A model generated the notes under the pieces. The model searched no databases and was not told the origin of the DNA. It worked only from the letters and a program-made list of their open reading frames with translations. Below are positions 22,019-35,819 of a stretch of 64,000 nucleotides of DNA, in pieces (position 1 is the first letter of the stretch; each line of letters starts with the position of its first letter). The translations under genes were made by a program, and so were the position numbers. Origin of the DNA: Parasponia andersonii (Eukaryota > Streptophyta > Magnoliopsida > Rosales > Cannabaceae). The stretch lies in NCBI GenBank assembly GCA_002914805.1, contig JXTB01000081.1, forward strand, positions 610,450 to 674,449, given 5' to 3'.

Positions 22019-24331
22019 TTATGTGGTAGCTGCATCTGATAGCAAAACATCCAAAGGAATTGCATACCCAAGCTTGCACATTAATCCTATTACTTGGGCA
22101 GCCTTGTATCTTTGACCACAAATCAAATATGCCTTATACAAAATCCAAAACGTCTTTTTGTTATAATACAGGTTGTACTTCTTCATCTCGTTAAGGACGC
22201 CTTCCATTTCTTCCAAGCGCTTTTCCAATGCATACATAACCATCTTACAGTGATACGGGGACCGATATATTCGCCATCCTGCAGATTCTGCACCCTTTAC
22301 AAACTTTGCAAGCTTGTCCACTGCCTTACATCTGAAGTAACTACTAATGATGGAGTTCATCACAGGTACTGTATGTACAGTTGTGTTATGCTTAAATGCC
22401 TCGTTTATTAATCTTTCCATTGCTTCTAACCAATCATCTTCAGCATAAACCCTAATCAGCAAGATATTCAACCACGGCCGATATTCCTCATCTGGAATAA
22501 ACCTCAGTAGTGCCTCAATCTTTTTTACTCTCTCTCTGTTGGAACTCCTGCAGTATGCACAAATCATAGTTCTGATCAATGGGATTTCCTTTTCATTTAC
22601 ATAATCTTCTATTAATTCATATGTCTCTTCCATCTTTTCTAAATTACCAGAATGCGCATACCCCCGTACCAAGAGCGTGTACGTTTTAGTATCAGGCTTA
22701 ATAGAGGCCTCCATCATCAGTTTGAAACTTCTTTCCATACTATCCCACATCCAAGCTGTGAGATATCCAGCAATTAGATTATTGTACGTGCTTACATTAG
22801 GGGAGATATTTGAATCCTTCATCTCCCTGAAAGTAGCCTCCATGTGATCAAGTAGCATCAAGCGACCAAAGACTGAGATAAGAATGTTGTATGTAACGAT
22901 TGTAGGACTGCAATTTGCATCTTTCTTGAGTTCCCGAAACAATGACTGGCACTTATCAGCATAACCATTTAACATAAAAGCACTCATCAACGCATTATAA
23001 ATAGACGTTGTCTTCACTCGCTTGATTGTAGCCTCGGAAAACAGCTCAGCAGCAAGACCAACATTCTTGACTTTACCAGCAAGTGTAATACCCTTGGTGT
23101 ACTCGGTCGCTGTCATTGGAACTGCAAATTCTGAGTGGTTTCTTCTCCAGTTAAAAACCTGACATATAAAATAAACAGATGTCAACAAATTTAGTATCAA
23201 GAAAATCCCTGAGAAGCAACAAAGATGAGCCAGCCCCAGTGTGAAGATTATGCCTCACCAAAATCTTCTTTGTGCTTACGATACATTTTTACATATCAAA
23301 GAAATCCAAAGACAAAGAAAACTCTCTCAAACCAAATCAAGTCACTGTCTTATAGTTGGCACCACGATAAAGGAATACTCATCTAAATAGCAATGGGCCT
23401 AAATTCTTGCAATTTTCACCAAAAGCAAATAGATCCTCATACAGCCACAACTAGAGTATGAGCCTATAACAAGTATAATCCCACACAGAAAAACCCATAA
23501 CACGAATCAATGTAAACTACTAAAAAAGAAAAACCAATCTAAACTCTTACATGTCAAAGCAATGCAAAGATGAAGAAAACTCTTCCAAACCAAATCAAGT
23601 TACAGTCTTTCTTTTAGTACTATTCATCTACGTAGCAATGCGCCTAAATTCTTCCAACCTTCACCAAAAGCAAATAGATCCATATAATCCCAAATCAACA
23701 CGTAAACTACTTAAAAAAAAACCCAATTCGAGCTCTCATCGTTAAAACCCACAATCCATTGGACTGGCTAAATAGAATGCGAGGCACAAAAACTGAAATT
23801 GAAATAACGACTCAAAATTCGTAAAAGCACAAGCACATCTAAAGGAAAGACCTCTAGGGCTAATTCAGGCCGCGAATCCAACTGTTTGAGCAGCTCGACG
23901 AGTACGGATCCGTGCGTAGGTTTGGTCCGAAGCAACGTAACGCCCTTCTGTTCGAGAAGGCTAATAGCCGCATCATGGTTATGAACGAGCTCATCACTGA
24001 GTTGGGTGACCCTTCTGGTCAGATCCTCGTGGCGCCTCAATACTTGCTGCGACGGACTGGACGCAAACAAGGCAATAATCTCCGGGGAGAACCCGGAGCT
24101 AGAAGAAGAAGACGAAGAGGAAGACGAAGACGAAGACGAAGACGAAGACGAAGGGTGAGAATCGGCATTGAGGTCGCGAACGAATCCGCGGTTTGAGGAT
24201 TTGTTAAGAGTGAAAGTGTGAGGCTTTGTTAGGGTTTGGGGCTTAGCTGCGGAAGACGCTGAGGGAGAGCATCCATGGAGGCAGAGATGCTGCGCTTGGG
24301 CCAACTCTGAGATTTTCCAGACCCGCTTCAT
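22019..24331 (-). CDS. P-class pentatricopeptide repeat protein
   Basis: Two exons: 24331-23852 (160 codons) and 23158-22019 (379 codons plus stop), joined in phase 0 at LALE/VFNWRR. The product is 539 residues. P-class PPR proteins bind organellar RNA and act in its processing, stability or translation. PPR signatures are plain, for example [28 protein letters not shown] and [16 protein letters not shown]; each is about a 35-residue unit, with no E or DYW editing domain. The N-terminus is basic and rich in Ser and Ala, which suits a mitochondrial or plastid targeting peptide. A run of 19 Ser (61-79) is encoded by a trinucleotide repeat. The overall layout, with a segment before the repeats reading [19 protein letters not shown], resembles the Arabidopsis At2g30780 type; that match is from memory. 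The gene looks intact. Confidence 0.88.
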
Positions 24332-26668
24332 TGGCTGAGGGTGAAGAAAGCGTCCATGGTTTCTAGGGTTTTGGAAGGGTTTAGAGAAATGAGGATTAGG
24401 GACCAGCCGATGGATTGGTGTGCTCTACTCTCTGGTCTCTGCTCTCTACCCTAAAAGCTTCGTCTCTCCTCTTGGGTCTTTACATGCTGTGATTAACCCA
24501 ATTCTCAAATCAAAGACGGGAAGGCCCAATAAACTAGAATAATGCTTGGGCACTAGACGATCGGTATTTTAAATTTGACATATGGACATTTTTTGAAATT
24601 GATGCTAAAATTTGATCATATTTTTATAATCTCTTAATTATAATTTAAATAAATTTATCCAACAACAAACAACAGATAAATAAACACGTTATTATAGTGC
24701 GAAAATTAGAATCAACACCACTTTATAGTGAGACTTTTATAGATAGTAGAGTTATTAGATTTAAATCTTTGGGATATTACAGTTAAATAAATATATTCAT
24801 AGATTTAGAAGTATTACATTTCTGTACCCCAAAAAAAACAACCAGTCAATAAACAAAGGTTAACCAGTCGAAGGAAATTATGGGCAAATTTAGAATTACA
24901 TAATAAAAGAAAAGGGAGAGACTATAACAGGCACTCCTTTTTTTTTTTTTTTTTTGGCTCACCTAGACCCAAAATAATAGTTGTTCGATCAAGAGAACTG
25001 ATCAAAACTAATAGGGTGTAAACAACTTATACTACTCCAAGCTAGTACGAAATATTTTCTTGTTACCCTAGATATTCTTTCAAAGAAAAATAAAAATTAG
25101 CTCTCCTTTCTCATTCTCCTTCTTCGGTTATGCTATTACCAAATCCATGGCAGCCCAAAAAACTATTTAAGTCAGAAATCAACTCATCTTAATATCCATG
25201 CGTCTTGTTTCTTAATATCATCTATCTATAAAACAAATTTCCGAAAAAGAACAAAAAAAATCTAACTTAAATGAAAATGAAAAACAATCAGTAACATTCT
25301 TGGCTGCCATTGATGGAAACACTAGTTTCAACAATGATTTTTTTTTCCTATAAATTTTTGTTTTAGATTTTTTAAAATAAAACATGCACGACAAAAATGA
25401 GATATGTTGCTCCTAATTCCTAATGGTTGGTTGGGAAGGGCTCTTTTAATAATAACAACAAAAATAAGATGTGTTACTCCTAATTCTTAAAGGATGATGT
25501 TATGTAACCAAGATTTGTACCAAAATTTTAATGTCAACACACGTGATATATGAATTTTTATAATTTAATTAGTGTATAAAAACTTATGACAAATAAATTA
25601 ATTATATTCACTAATTGAATACTGATAATTCACATTTGATAATTCACATGTTACGTGTATTGGTATTAAAAATTTAGTACAAATCTTAATATATCTAGCA
25701 TTATTCAGTCCTAAATGAATAGGAAGGGTTTTTATTATTATTATTATTATTATAAAGATAAACTATTGGGAAAGTTACTTGATGGGTTTTCTCTCTTTTT
25801 TTTTGGCATGATTAAATGAAAATGAAAGATTTTCAGCAACCTCCTACACATTAGAAATTGAATTTAATTCCAACAAAAACTATTGAACTATTTAATTAAA
25901 ATCAAAATAATTTCTCAAGCATGATTTCTAATTTAACTAATTTGCATATAAAAATAAATCCATCTCCTCTACTAACTCCGCGATTAACAATCAAAAGTAA
26001 ACTACCCAGTTGATCAATTTTGAGATCTCAATTGTTGCAATTGTCGGTGTTGCTTTATTCTTTCAAAAAAATCTCACACTACACAATGTCACACTCTTCA
26101 TCAGAAATTAGTATTGAAAAATATTCATTTTCATTTTGTGCGATTTTATAGTTCATCCATGCATAGATTGTCTTTTAATTATTTTTTTTTCTTCCTATCC
26201 GAGCATTCTTTCTATTACAGTTAATAAATAAGTGTGATTTGGTGTATGCAAGACCATATGAATTTGTGGAATAAGTGATCCATTGAGCCATTGGATATTA
26301 ATCGAATGACTATTATTTCACGTCTTAGGTGAACCCAAAAATTGGGGTTCTATTGTAGCCTCATGCTAAAATAAATAAGATTAAAAAGAATAAAAGGGGC
26401 CTTGTAAAAAATTAACCCTCACTTATGTTGGGAAATTAGTGATTTTTAGCGGCTTTATTTGTTGCCTTTGAAATTCACCACTTTTTAGTATTGAAAATTC
26501 ACTATTAACATTAAACTCCACAAATTATTTAAGAACTGCTCATTGATTATTTCCGTAACTTATATGCCCAAAATGGTGTTACATGACTTTAAAAAAAAAA
26601 AAAACTTATTTATAGCAGGATTAATGTATGTTGTGTGCTAAAAAATATTTGCTACAAAAAGAGCGTGG

Positions 26669-26740
26669 GCAAGATATCGAGTACATGCAAGATATCAGGT
26701 GTGCACAATATATCGAGTGTGCGTAAGATGTCAGGTGCAT
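26669..26740 (+). repeat. 18-bp minisatellite, four units
   Basis: Four 18-bp units start at 26669, 26687, 26705 and 26723. All share the core (G/A)(C/T)AA(G/T)AT(A/G)TC, and the tail alternates between GAGT and AGGT types (1 and 3 against 2 and 4). This suggests duplication of a 36-bp pair. Confidence 0.8.
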
Positions 26741-29226
26741 GCTACTCGCTGCCAACGACAGCTTAAATTGTGCATGCAACCTAGCAAATTGGTCACTAGT
26801 TTTATGGGAACACTCCAATTAGATGAAAACTAGCTAGCTCATTGGAATCTACGTGCGAATTGAGAAATAGCTTTAAAAATACCCTAACATATTGAAATTC
26901 CAATTAGAGGTACATAATTATATCAGTATCTTTTAGAAGACGAATAAATCAACCAATATTTGAATAATTGTTATTATTTAGAGATAATTTGTTCAAATTA
27001 AGATAATTAAAAAATATTTGTAGTTAAAATATTTTTTAAGATAATCATACTAGTTAAGGCAATGCATGCAATTGTAAATGGTTCGAACTCTCTTCCTATA
27101 TTTAATAGGAATCCTTAGTTATATTTTGTGAACAGGTACATAAACACACTATTTTGTTGAATTGAAAATATAGTTTTGTAAACAATCTCACTGTAATAAA
27201 TTACGACTGTAGACATAGTTTATCTGTTTTGGAGTTGAATCATTATAAAATTGATATTTTTTACTTTTCTACAATTTGTATGTAATTTGGCATGGTTCAC
27301 TTTCAGACTCCAATCACTCATTTTATTGACAAAACCTTTTGTCAACAATGTATAAAGATCGTCCACAGTGAGACCCACTCTAATTGAAGAGCTTATTAAT
27401 CAAACGCAAGCACAACATCTTTTTTTAGTTGAAGTTAAATGTAGAGCCGAAAATCTACAATTGAATTTATAGGAGATCTATGGCCACTTATGATTATAAA
27501 TCAATAAAAAGAGAAAAAATTTGTTAACTTTTTAAGTTGGACTCATAAGAACTGCCTATATACCCTTTGTAGGATCAAACCCTGTAGTTCTGAATTCTTT
27601 GCAAAATAATATGTCAGTTTAAAGATTATTATAAATAAGTTAGGTCGAGAGAATATTTAAAATCACGTAGAGAATCTATAGAATGAAGAGTAATTCCGTA
27701 TATTTATAGGCAACTGAAAAGTGTTTAATAAATAAAAAACTCTATTAATTTGATAATTAATAATAATTATTTTTTGGTAACCTAATCAAAATAGAATAAG
27801 TACTAAATAATATCTTATTCGAAATATAAATACTTGGTAAACATAAATAGTAATTACTTATTTTTTGAAATAGAAAGACTCTATAAAAACATAAATACCT
27901 TAAAATTCCACCTAGACAAGAAAATGAGTCGGACGAATTTTGGCCCTAACATTAACTACATAACTAACTTGAAAATTAGGTTGCAAATTATTAATTGGGA
28001 TAATGTAATAAAAATTACCATGATTTTTAACTTTCTTTTGTAAAAACTAGACTATCTTTTACAATTTTTGCAAATTAATAATTACACATCTATTGCTCGC
28101 TAATTTGCATGGTTTCATGTGACAACGAAAATGACATCTTGAATATAGTCCATGTTTTTGGGTTTAATTTTTTTTTTTTGGGCAATGAAATTCACTACAG
28201 AAAAAAGAAGAAAAAACTATGGATTGGGAAGATAAGGAGAACGTGAACTGGATGAGATGGAAGAAATGGAAAAAAAATATATTTTATAAATTTAATGTGA
28301 GTTTTTAGAATAAATTAATTTTAAAATTTTATAAAATAATGGCCACATTAACAAAATCCATTAAGTTATACGCAATTTATTTCGGAAGGACCAATTTCAC
28401 AACAAATACATAATATAAAGGGGGACAAATGCAACCAAAAAAAAAAAAAATGTTGAGGGGCAAAAGTATACTAGCCTATAGCCCTCTAGAGAAAAAAAAA
28501 AATTTGTCTCTTAGCAGTCCAACAAAGAGTCTAAGACGACATTTCGTTTTCTATATAACTACATGCATTTAATTTGTCGAAAAAAAGGAACATCAAATGA
28601 TTCAAACTGCCAACTTGTCAATTGTCTTCGCTAGTTTCAAACAAAACGAAATGTCGTTTCATGAGTCACCAAATAATTTTTTAATAAAAAAAAATCTTAA
28701 AGTCCGAGATTTTTTAATTTATGTAATTATTATTATTATTATATATCGTGCGTTTTATTTTTCGTGTTACAAAAAGAGTATCGTAACCCGCATCTCATAT
28801 AAACGACGTTTGGATTATGATGTATGACTGAAACTACATGTACACGAAGTACTTTATAGAAAAACAACACGTCGTTTTAGGTAAAATCGTATTCTTTTGA
28901 AATAATCAGTGAAGAAAAAAAGACAAATCCTTTCCGGAGAGCGTTGATTATACACTTGGATTTCCCAGCACTTGTCCACATATAAATAAGATTTAGACTC
29001 TGGATCGATATAATTTCTTTGTTTTAATTTTTTTTTTAATAATTTTTTTTGTTTTTTATTTTTTGGGATGTAGGGTTTACGTCGATTATTATTCCATAGA
29101 TAAATACGAACCAACCAAGTCATTTATTAACTTTCAACTCTCCAACCGATCAAATCCAATTGAGCCAACTAATTTGAAAACAATGGATTGGACTGTATAC
29201 TTTAATTTACTTGGTCTTTAAATTTA

Positions 29227-29350
29227 AAATTTATATCACTTAATAAAAAGCCTGACCTTATGCTAAATTTATATCACTTAATAAAAAACCTGATCTCATG
29301 CGCTGAAACTGGAATCACAATACCCGGAGTTGCCAATACCCGGAGTTGCC
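29227..29350 (+). repeat. Short tandem duplications (38-bp and 16-bp units)
   Basis: AAATTTATATCACTTAATAA occurs at 29227 and 29265 (38-bp period). Immediately after, AATACCCGGAGTTGCC occurs twice at 29319 and 29335 (16-bp period). Two unrelated short duplications side by side suggest local replication slippage. Confidence 0.8.
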
Positions 29351-30497
29351 ATAATACGTAGTTTATCAAAACATTTATATTATTCATTGTAAAAAAAAAA
29401 AAAACTGAATATCTTAAATTTGCTTATGACTTTCTTCACCCGAAATAAAAGAATTCTTTTTTTTTTCCCAGAAAAAAACATTAATGGCACAAATGGGGAC
29501 TATCAACCTAACCGCATTTTGTTCTCTAAAGTTTTAATTTTGACAATCAAGTGGTTAAATTTTTTGATTTTATATCATTTTGTTCTAGAATTGTATAAAT
29601 TGTAATATGTTTATAAAATTATGGTGAAAAATACAAGCATATAGTAACATTTGAAAGACTAATATTTGACGAAAAATAACTGAACAAAAAGATTTAGGAA
29701 GCAAAATAAAAATTACATTTTTTTGGGTTATTGCAATTGCAAATTTGAAATTTTTTTTTATGTTTTTTCTTTGTGTTCAAAATTCTCAAAATTACCCATT
29801 GAATTCAAGGTTAAACCTCTTTTTATTATAAATTTAACAATATATTACAATTTAAACAATTTAATACTAAACTACATAATTATTAAAAAATTTATGACTT
29901 TAATTACTAAAATTAGATTTATAGAACAAAATTGTTTGAAAGTTGGGAGGGTTCAGGGGTCGCGTGTAAACGCATTTCGAAAAAAACCAAGAAAAAAGCC
30001 AAGATACTTATGGTTGGTGGGTTTGTATACGTGGCGGCTAGTGGGGGCGAGTGAAGGAGTGAGAGTGGTGATTGAACGAGAGGTCGACGACATCACAGCA
30101 AACACCGTATGGTCTATAGTACTCCCATAATTAATTACAACGGTCTCTCTCGATTACCCACGCTTTTTTATCAGATTGTAAACTAAACTAAACAGCCTTA
30201 CCCTTCATAAATCGTATATAATATATCAAATCGTATATATATATATTTTACTCCTGGCCGCGGTAATTTTTTTTTTTAAGAATCAATTTTTCAATGAAAA
30301 TTTAATATGTAATTTTTTTTATATATTTTATTATAACCATTGAAAAACCTAAAAAAAAAATACGAATTGGCAACATATTGTATGATTTAAATAGAATATA
30401 AAATCATCTATATAATATTATCCACTCGTCTTATGTATATCTCTGAGCAAATTTTGAGAACCGACAACAAATTTTGTTTCCAAATTTAGCAGACGAG

Positions 30498-31113
30498 GTA
30501 ACTTTTTCCTTACTTGTGATGGAACGATCTTCTTCTACCATGGACTTTTTTTTTTTTTTTTTTTTAATTGTCGTAATTTGAGTGGCTGATTAGCTTTGAA
30601 TTTTATTTCATTTTAATTTATTTTTGGTGTAGGTTTTATTTTTTATTTTTTTGATTATCAGCGGTTTAATTAGAGAATTCTTTGATTTTGTGATAAATAA
30701 ATAGTGAATTCTTAGTCATGAGAATCAATTCTGCATAGAGTAAGGATTTGAAATGGTTCAGCTATGTGATTTAGCGTTGACTTTTTATATTCAGAATTTT
30801 TGATGTTTAGGTACTGTTCAGGATGAAGTTGGTTTTTGTAACCTTCTGTTTGCTTCAATGGAAAATACCCCTCATAGAATTTACCCTAGAAAAATGCGCA
30901 AGAAAGTAAAGTATTTGAACCCTCCCCAACACACTTATTTTTTTTTTTCTCAAACTTATTCGCTGCAAGTTGTTTGTAGAGATTATAAGGTGGAAAGTGT
31001 TTTTAGTTAGTGTGTGTGTGTGTGTATATATATATAATGGGCAATTTTGGATACGATTTTGTCATATAGCCAAATGAGGATTTGAAAGTTTAAGAATGGT
31101 TTGTGATTTGCAG
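30498..31113 (+). other. Predicted 5'-UTR intron of the LEC14B-type gene
   Basis: A donor (CGAG followed by gtaact) at 30498 and an acceptor (ATTTGCAG) ending at 31113 would place a 616-bp intron in the leader. The exon resuming at 31114 runs into the coding start at 31217. The inside is T-rich, as plant introns are. This rests on splice signals only. Confidence 0.4.
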
Positions 31114-31216
31114 CATTCAAATGATTGGAAAACAGCTGGGGCTGCGAGTGATATGAAGGTTCAACTTCATTTTGACTACTTTTGTTCTAGAACATATTCT
31201 CTTTGGTCTTATTAAG

Positions 31217-34200
31217 ATGTATGTTACAGCTGACGAAGACGCCATCGCGGTTGATGAGATGGGTTATTCGATGAGTAGACTGGAGTTAGAATCTGATGTC
31301 TGTGATAGTGGGAAAACCATCCCTGAAGTCAGTAGTAGTAGTAGTAGTAGTAGTAGTCAAAGATCCAACAGACCAATAAATATCTTAGACCATGATATAG
31401 CTCAGATCACAAAGTTAAGATCAGGACCTCATGAGCTGCTAAGCCATGTTGAACCTGGGAGGACGGACCTGCCCGTGTCCACGGTAAAGATGCTGGCACG
31501 CCGAGAAGGTAATTATTCAGGTAGAGGGAGGTTCTCATCTGCAGATTGTTGTCATGTTTTAAGCAGATATTTGCCAGTTAATGGTCCTTGGCTCGTGGAC
31601 CAAATGAATTCTCGGGCCTATGTCTCTCAGTTTTCTGCAGATGGTTCTCTTTTTGTAGCTGGGTTCCAGGTATTTCATCTAATTCCAGACAAGAAAATTT
31701 TAAATCTTGAAAATGGGGAATTGAATACCTTTTATCGTTGTGGATACTTATCTCCTTGGCAAAGCTAGCTGAGGGAAAACGACAGGGAAAAAAAAAAAAA
31801 AAAGACAGAATAATGTTTGAAATGAAGGAGAGATATTTGTTGTAGATTCCATCAGTTAAAAATTGGTGCTTGAAATTTTTACTTCCTATTCATTTATTTA
31901 ATTTTAAAAGTCTCTGGTTCTCGCAACCTAAAATTTTGAAAGAACCATTATTTGCAGGGAAGTCATATTAGAGTATACAATGTGGACAAAGGCTGGAAAG
32001 TGCAGAAAAACATTCTTGCCAAAAGTTTGCGTTGGACTATTACTGATACATCTCTTTCCTCAGATAAACGTTATCTTGTAAGTTGTTGTATATGTGTGTA
32101 TTTCATATGTAAGTGCTGTTTTTGCTCTTTTTACTTCAGAGTACTTGTGATTTGTTTATACATGGGATGTTCTGTTGCTGGGAATTAGGATGAACTTTCT
32201 TGTAACGGGATTTTGATTTTTCATCCTATGGGGCTCAGCTTTTCATATGCTGCATTCATTGTTCTTTCAGTTGTGTGCTAGTCGTTTCAGCTTGTTCAAA
32301 TTGATCTGTGGTAATTTGAGGATTTTTCTCCCTGTGGCCATAACTCTACATATTTCCATGTCGATATCTTTATATAACCTTTTCTTTAATTTAACCAACT
32401 TGTGTCTTGGTATTGCAGGTTTATGCCAGCATGTCACCTATTGTCCATATTGTTAACGTGGGGTCTGCTGAAACAGAGTCACGTGCAAACATTTCGGTAT
32501 GAATTGTATATTTATTTGGATAATAATATCCTCTGGTTGTTAATATCTTTAATATTGGAAAAATGAGTGTTGCCGTCATTGTGGCTTTTTAGTAGAGATA
32601 CTGTTGCTAGTGTGCTATTGCAAATGAGTACTAGTAGTTATCGGTTTATAGAATTTTCATTTAAACACTGGATTTCTCCTCTTTGGCTTTCACCTTGCCT
32701 GACATTTGAAAAGCTTATTTCTTATTCAGGAAATACATGAAGGTTTGGATTTTTCTGCTGAGGATGATGGTGGGTATTCCTTTGGTTTTTTCTCGGTGAA
32801 ATTTTCGACCGATGGAAGAGAACTTGTCGCTGGAAGTAGTGATGATTCCATATACGTTTACGATCTGAATGCAAATAAGCTATCCCTTCGCATTCAGGCA
32901 CACACGGTATATAGAAAGATCATAGAAGTCTTTAGTTTGTTAATTGATTTTATTGGCACAATTTTGGTCATCACAAATTTAATGTGGAACCTTTCACCCT
33001 GTTTGTATATCTCTTCTTCATATGTGTTGTATCTACCCATTTATGCTGAGATTACTCGTTCTTCCAAGTTACTGCGTTTTTGTGTTATTATATATTTTGA
33101 TTTCATTATAGATATGCTTAATAGATGGGTAATAACACTTTTTATCCCTTTCATTTTGCAGTCAGACGTGAACACTGTTTGTTTTGCTGATGAAAGTGGC
33201 CATCTTATTTATTCTGGGAGTGATGATGCTCTGTGTAAGGTAAAACTACTAAACTAGTTTGATATTTCCTTTCATATGTTTACTTCTGAGTTTTCCCTTC
33301 CTTATATAAAGAAAATACTTGTTGCACCTAGTATTGCTGCATCCCGTTGGAATCGAGGTTTTGGGTAAATTTTGTGGGTCACAGGTTCAACCTTGTACAG
33401 GTTTGATAGAGAAGGCCGCTGCTACTTTTAATAAAAAATAAAAAATTGGTGTTTGTCAAAGGCTATATTTTTGAAGGAATACCATAAAATGTTTGGACCA
33501 CAATGTCCGTGGACTATGCAGCTTACCTTCAAGTTAATTTTAACGACCCTATATGTACTGAGTTGAAGAGCTTGGAAAACGGCTTAGGGCCAGATTTGCT
33601 TCACCAGTAATGACATTATGATGATTTTAATGGTTTGGGACCTGATTGCTAAACCAAAGATGATGGTTGTTTTGGTTTTAAAGGTTTTGGTGGGTGATCA
33701 TGGTCAACAGTTGTGACCAAGATACCATAGCCTTGCTTGTGTAATTATAAACCGTAACTTATTTTCAGCAAATTAATATTGTTTTGCATTTTACTTGCAT
33801 GGGATATTTGTTGCACTGATCTTAGGGGCAGCATTTATCCCTAGCATTCTGTCTTTGATCCTATATTTGACTTTCGTATACTGGATTTGTGACAATTTTA
33901 GATATGCATTTTAGTTGGCATGCTGGGTTTATGCCAGTTCCATAATGAGGAGAAGGCAGTAGAATATTGAGGATAATGTTTAGCTTTGTGTAGGTCTGGG
34001 ACAGACGTTGCTTTATTGCTAAAGGAAAGCCTGCAGGGGTCTTGATGGGACACCTGGAAGGTATTACCTTCATCGACAGTCGGGGAGATGGTCGTTATTT
34101 CATTTCAAATGGTAAAGATCAGGCCATTAAACTTTGGGATATCCGAGGAATGTCCTCTAATGCTACTTGGTATGCTTACATCCTGACTTCCCGTGTTGCT

Positions 34201-35819
34201 CTTGAATACTCTTTTGTACATGAAACTATTTATCTTTATCATGTTGTTTAGATAGGTAACTTCATTGAGGAATTTAGGAAAAAGATGCATGTAGAACTTT
34301 TTCTTACTATATGCTTAGATTTCCTGTCTTATGTCATGATCTACGAGGGGAGTTTGTGCATAACACAGAGACGATTAGGGCATTAAAGAGTGAAAATTGA
34401 GAGGCTGTTATAGTTAATAATATCTAATCTATGTGGATCAAGTAATGTTAAATCTATTTCACTGAACTGAACCCAAATATTTTTTTTACAAAAAAGAAGA
34501 CCGAAAAAAAGGTCTGAACGCTGTTTTTCCCATTATCTTGAGAAAAAATTCATCTTGATGAAACCTGTAATTTACAATTTGTTGCCATGTTAGAAGTGTT
34601 AGAGGTCATTCAGTCTCCATAGGATTAAACAGACGGTCTTTTTTCCTTTTTTGTGTACTCAGCAACCCAGCGTATAGGAATTATGAATGGGACTACAGAT
34701 GGATGGACTATCCACCCCAAGCAAAGGATTTGAAACACCCCTGTGATCAGTCAATCTTTACCTATAGAGGTCATTCAGTCTTGCGTACTCTTATCCGTTG
34801 CTACTTTTCGCCAGCATATAGGTAAGCAATCGTCATATTTAATCCTTGTAATAATAATAATTATAATAATAGTTTTATAATTCACTAGATACTTTATAAA
34901 CATTTTGTTCAATAGTTTGGTACCAAGCTGTTTTTCTATTTTTAGATGGGTACTACATATGCTATTATGATTTGGTGGTATTCTGTAGGTTTGATGCATT
35001 TAAACTAATTTCTCCAGTGATTTCACGATTCAGGCCACAATTTGTTCTTCTTTTGACTGTACTGGTGATGAATATTTAATATCACGACTGACATGTTTCT
35101 GGTTTTTGAAACCTTGCAGCACTGGTCAGAAGTACATCTACACAGGATCTCACAATTCTTGTGTATATATATATGATTTGGTACGGAATTACAGTTTATA
35201 CTGCTTTCTTCTTATTCCTAAGTCTTTTTCCTGTGTGACTGCCAAACAGAAATTATCAGACCAAGTGGGGGACAACTGGGGATGCAACCTTTTCTCGTTC
35301 TTCATGTGCTTTTAATAGAAATAGGCTCATAAAGGGTCTCATATTTGTGGTATCAGTAAAAAAGTTACTATAATGTTCACTCTTTAGCAATTGAAAAATA
35401 AGTAAAATTTTCTTCTGAAATGTAAAACGAGGAACAGATCTTTGTTGGAAAAGATAAAACTGCAATTCATGCGTGTCAATTTTAGGATATGTTCCCAACT
35501 AACCTGGTAACCTGATAAAAGTGCCAAGTTTAGCTAGTTCCAACCGGGAATTTTGTGTGGGTGATACGCTGCTTCTACATCCGTAGTGTTTGTGTTAGTT
35601 CGTGGGTTATTTATGATTTTTTTGCAGGTAAGCGGAGCTCAAGTTGCGACGCTCAAGCATCACAAATCGCCCGTAAGAGATTGTAGTTGGCATCCTTTTT
35701 ACCCTATGCTGGTAAGCTCTTCCTGGGATGGAGATGTCGTTAAATGGGAATTCCCTGGAGCAGGGGAAGCACCATCCCCCTTGAGCAAGAAAAGAGTTCG
35801 GAGTAGATATTTCCTCTAA
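31217..35819 (+). CDS. LEC14B: WD40 protein, LEC14B type (putative CUL4-DDB1 receptor)
   Basis: Nine exons join without lesion: 31217-31669, 31958-32077, 32419-32496, 32730-32906, 33162-33239, 33994-34169, 34663-34821, 35120-35180 and 35628-35819, giving 497 residues. The protein resembles plant LEC14B (about 475 residues), the relative of animal DCAF11. The N-terminus carries GYSMSRLELESD and a nine-Ser run (39-47). WD40 blades follow, including SADGSLFVAG, STDGRELVAGSSDDSIYVYD, YSGSDDALCKVWDRR (WDRR from about 304), ISNGKDQAIKLWDIR and SSSWDGDVVKWEF. The two WDxR motifs are the DDB1-contacting signature of CUL4 substrate receptors, so a role in ubiquitination is likely but inferred. An in-frame upstream ATG at 31172 exists; 31217 is preferred because the family starts close to the SRLE motif. 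Confidence 0.93.
33240..33993 (+). other. Long intron 5 of the LEC14B-type gene, with a tRNA-like scrap
   Basis: A 754-bp intron. Near 33385-33400 GGGTCACAGGTTCAACC resembles a B box, followed by an A-rich stretch (33432-33452), so a worn SINE is possible. Nothing else was recognised. Confidence 0.3.

Larger units (their letters stand above)
24332..30497. other. Spacer, with PPR promoter at left and LEC14B-type promoter at right
   Basis: The first 150 bp should hold the PPR gene's promoter. The remainder is AT-rich with no recognisable gene. It contains an 18-bp minisatellite (26669-26740) and short duplications (29227-29350). The segment 29940-30200 is more GC-rich and contains TACGTGGCGGC, so it is a likely promoter for the next gene. 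I predict that gene's 5'-UTR exon ends at 30497 (CGAG followed by gtaact). Confidence 0.5.

Noticed and set aside
31172-31216. Upstream in-frame ATG of the LEC14B-type gene as the start
   Set aside because: It would add a 15-residue hydrophobic extension not expected in the family; 31217 is preferred.
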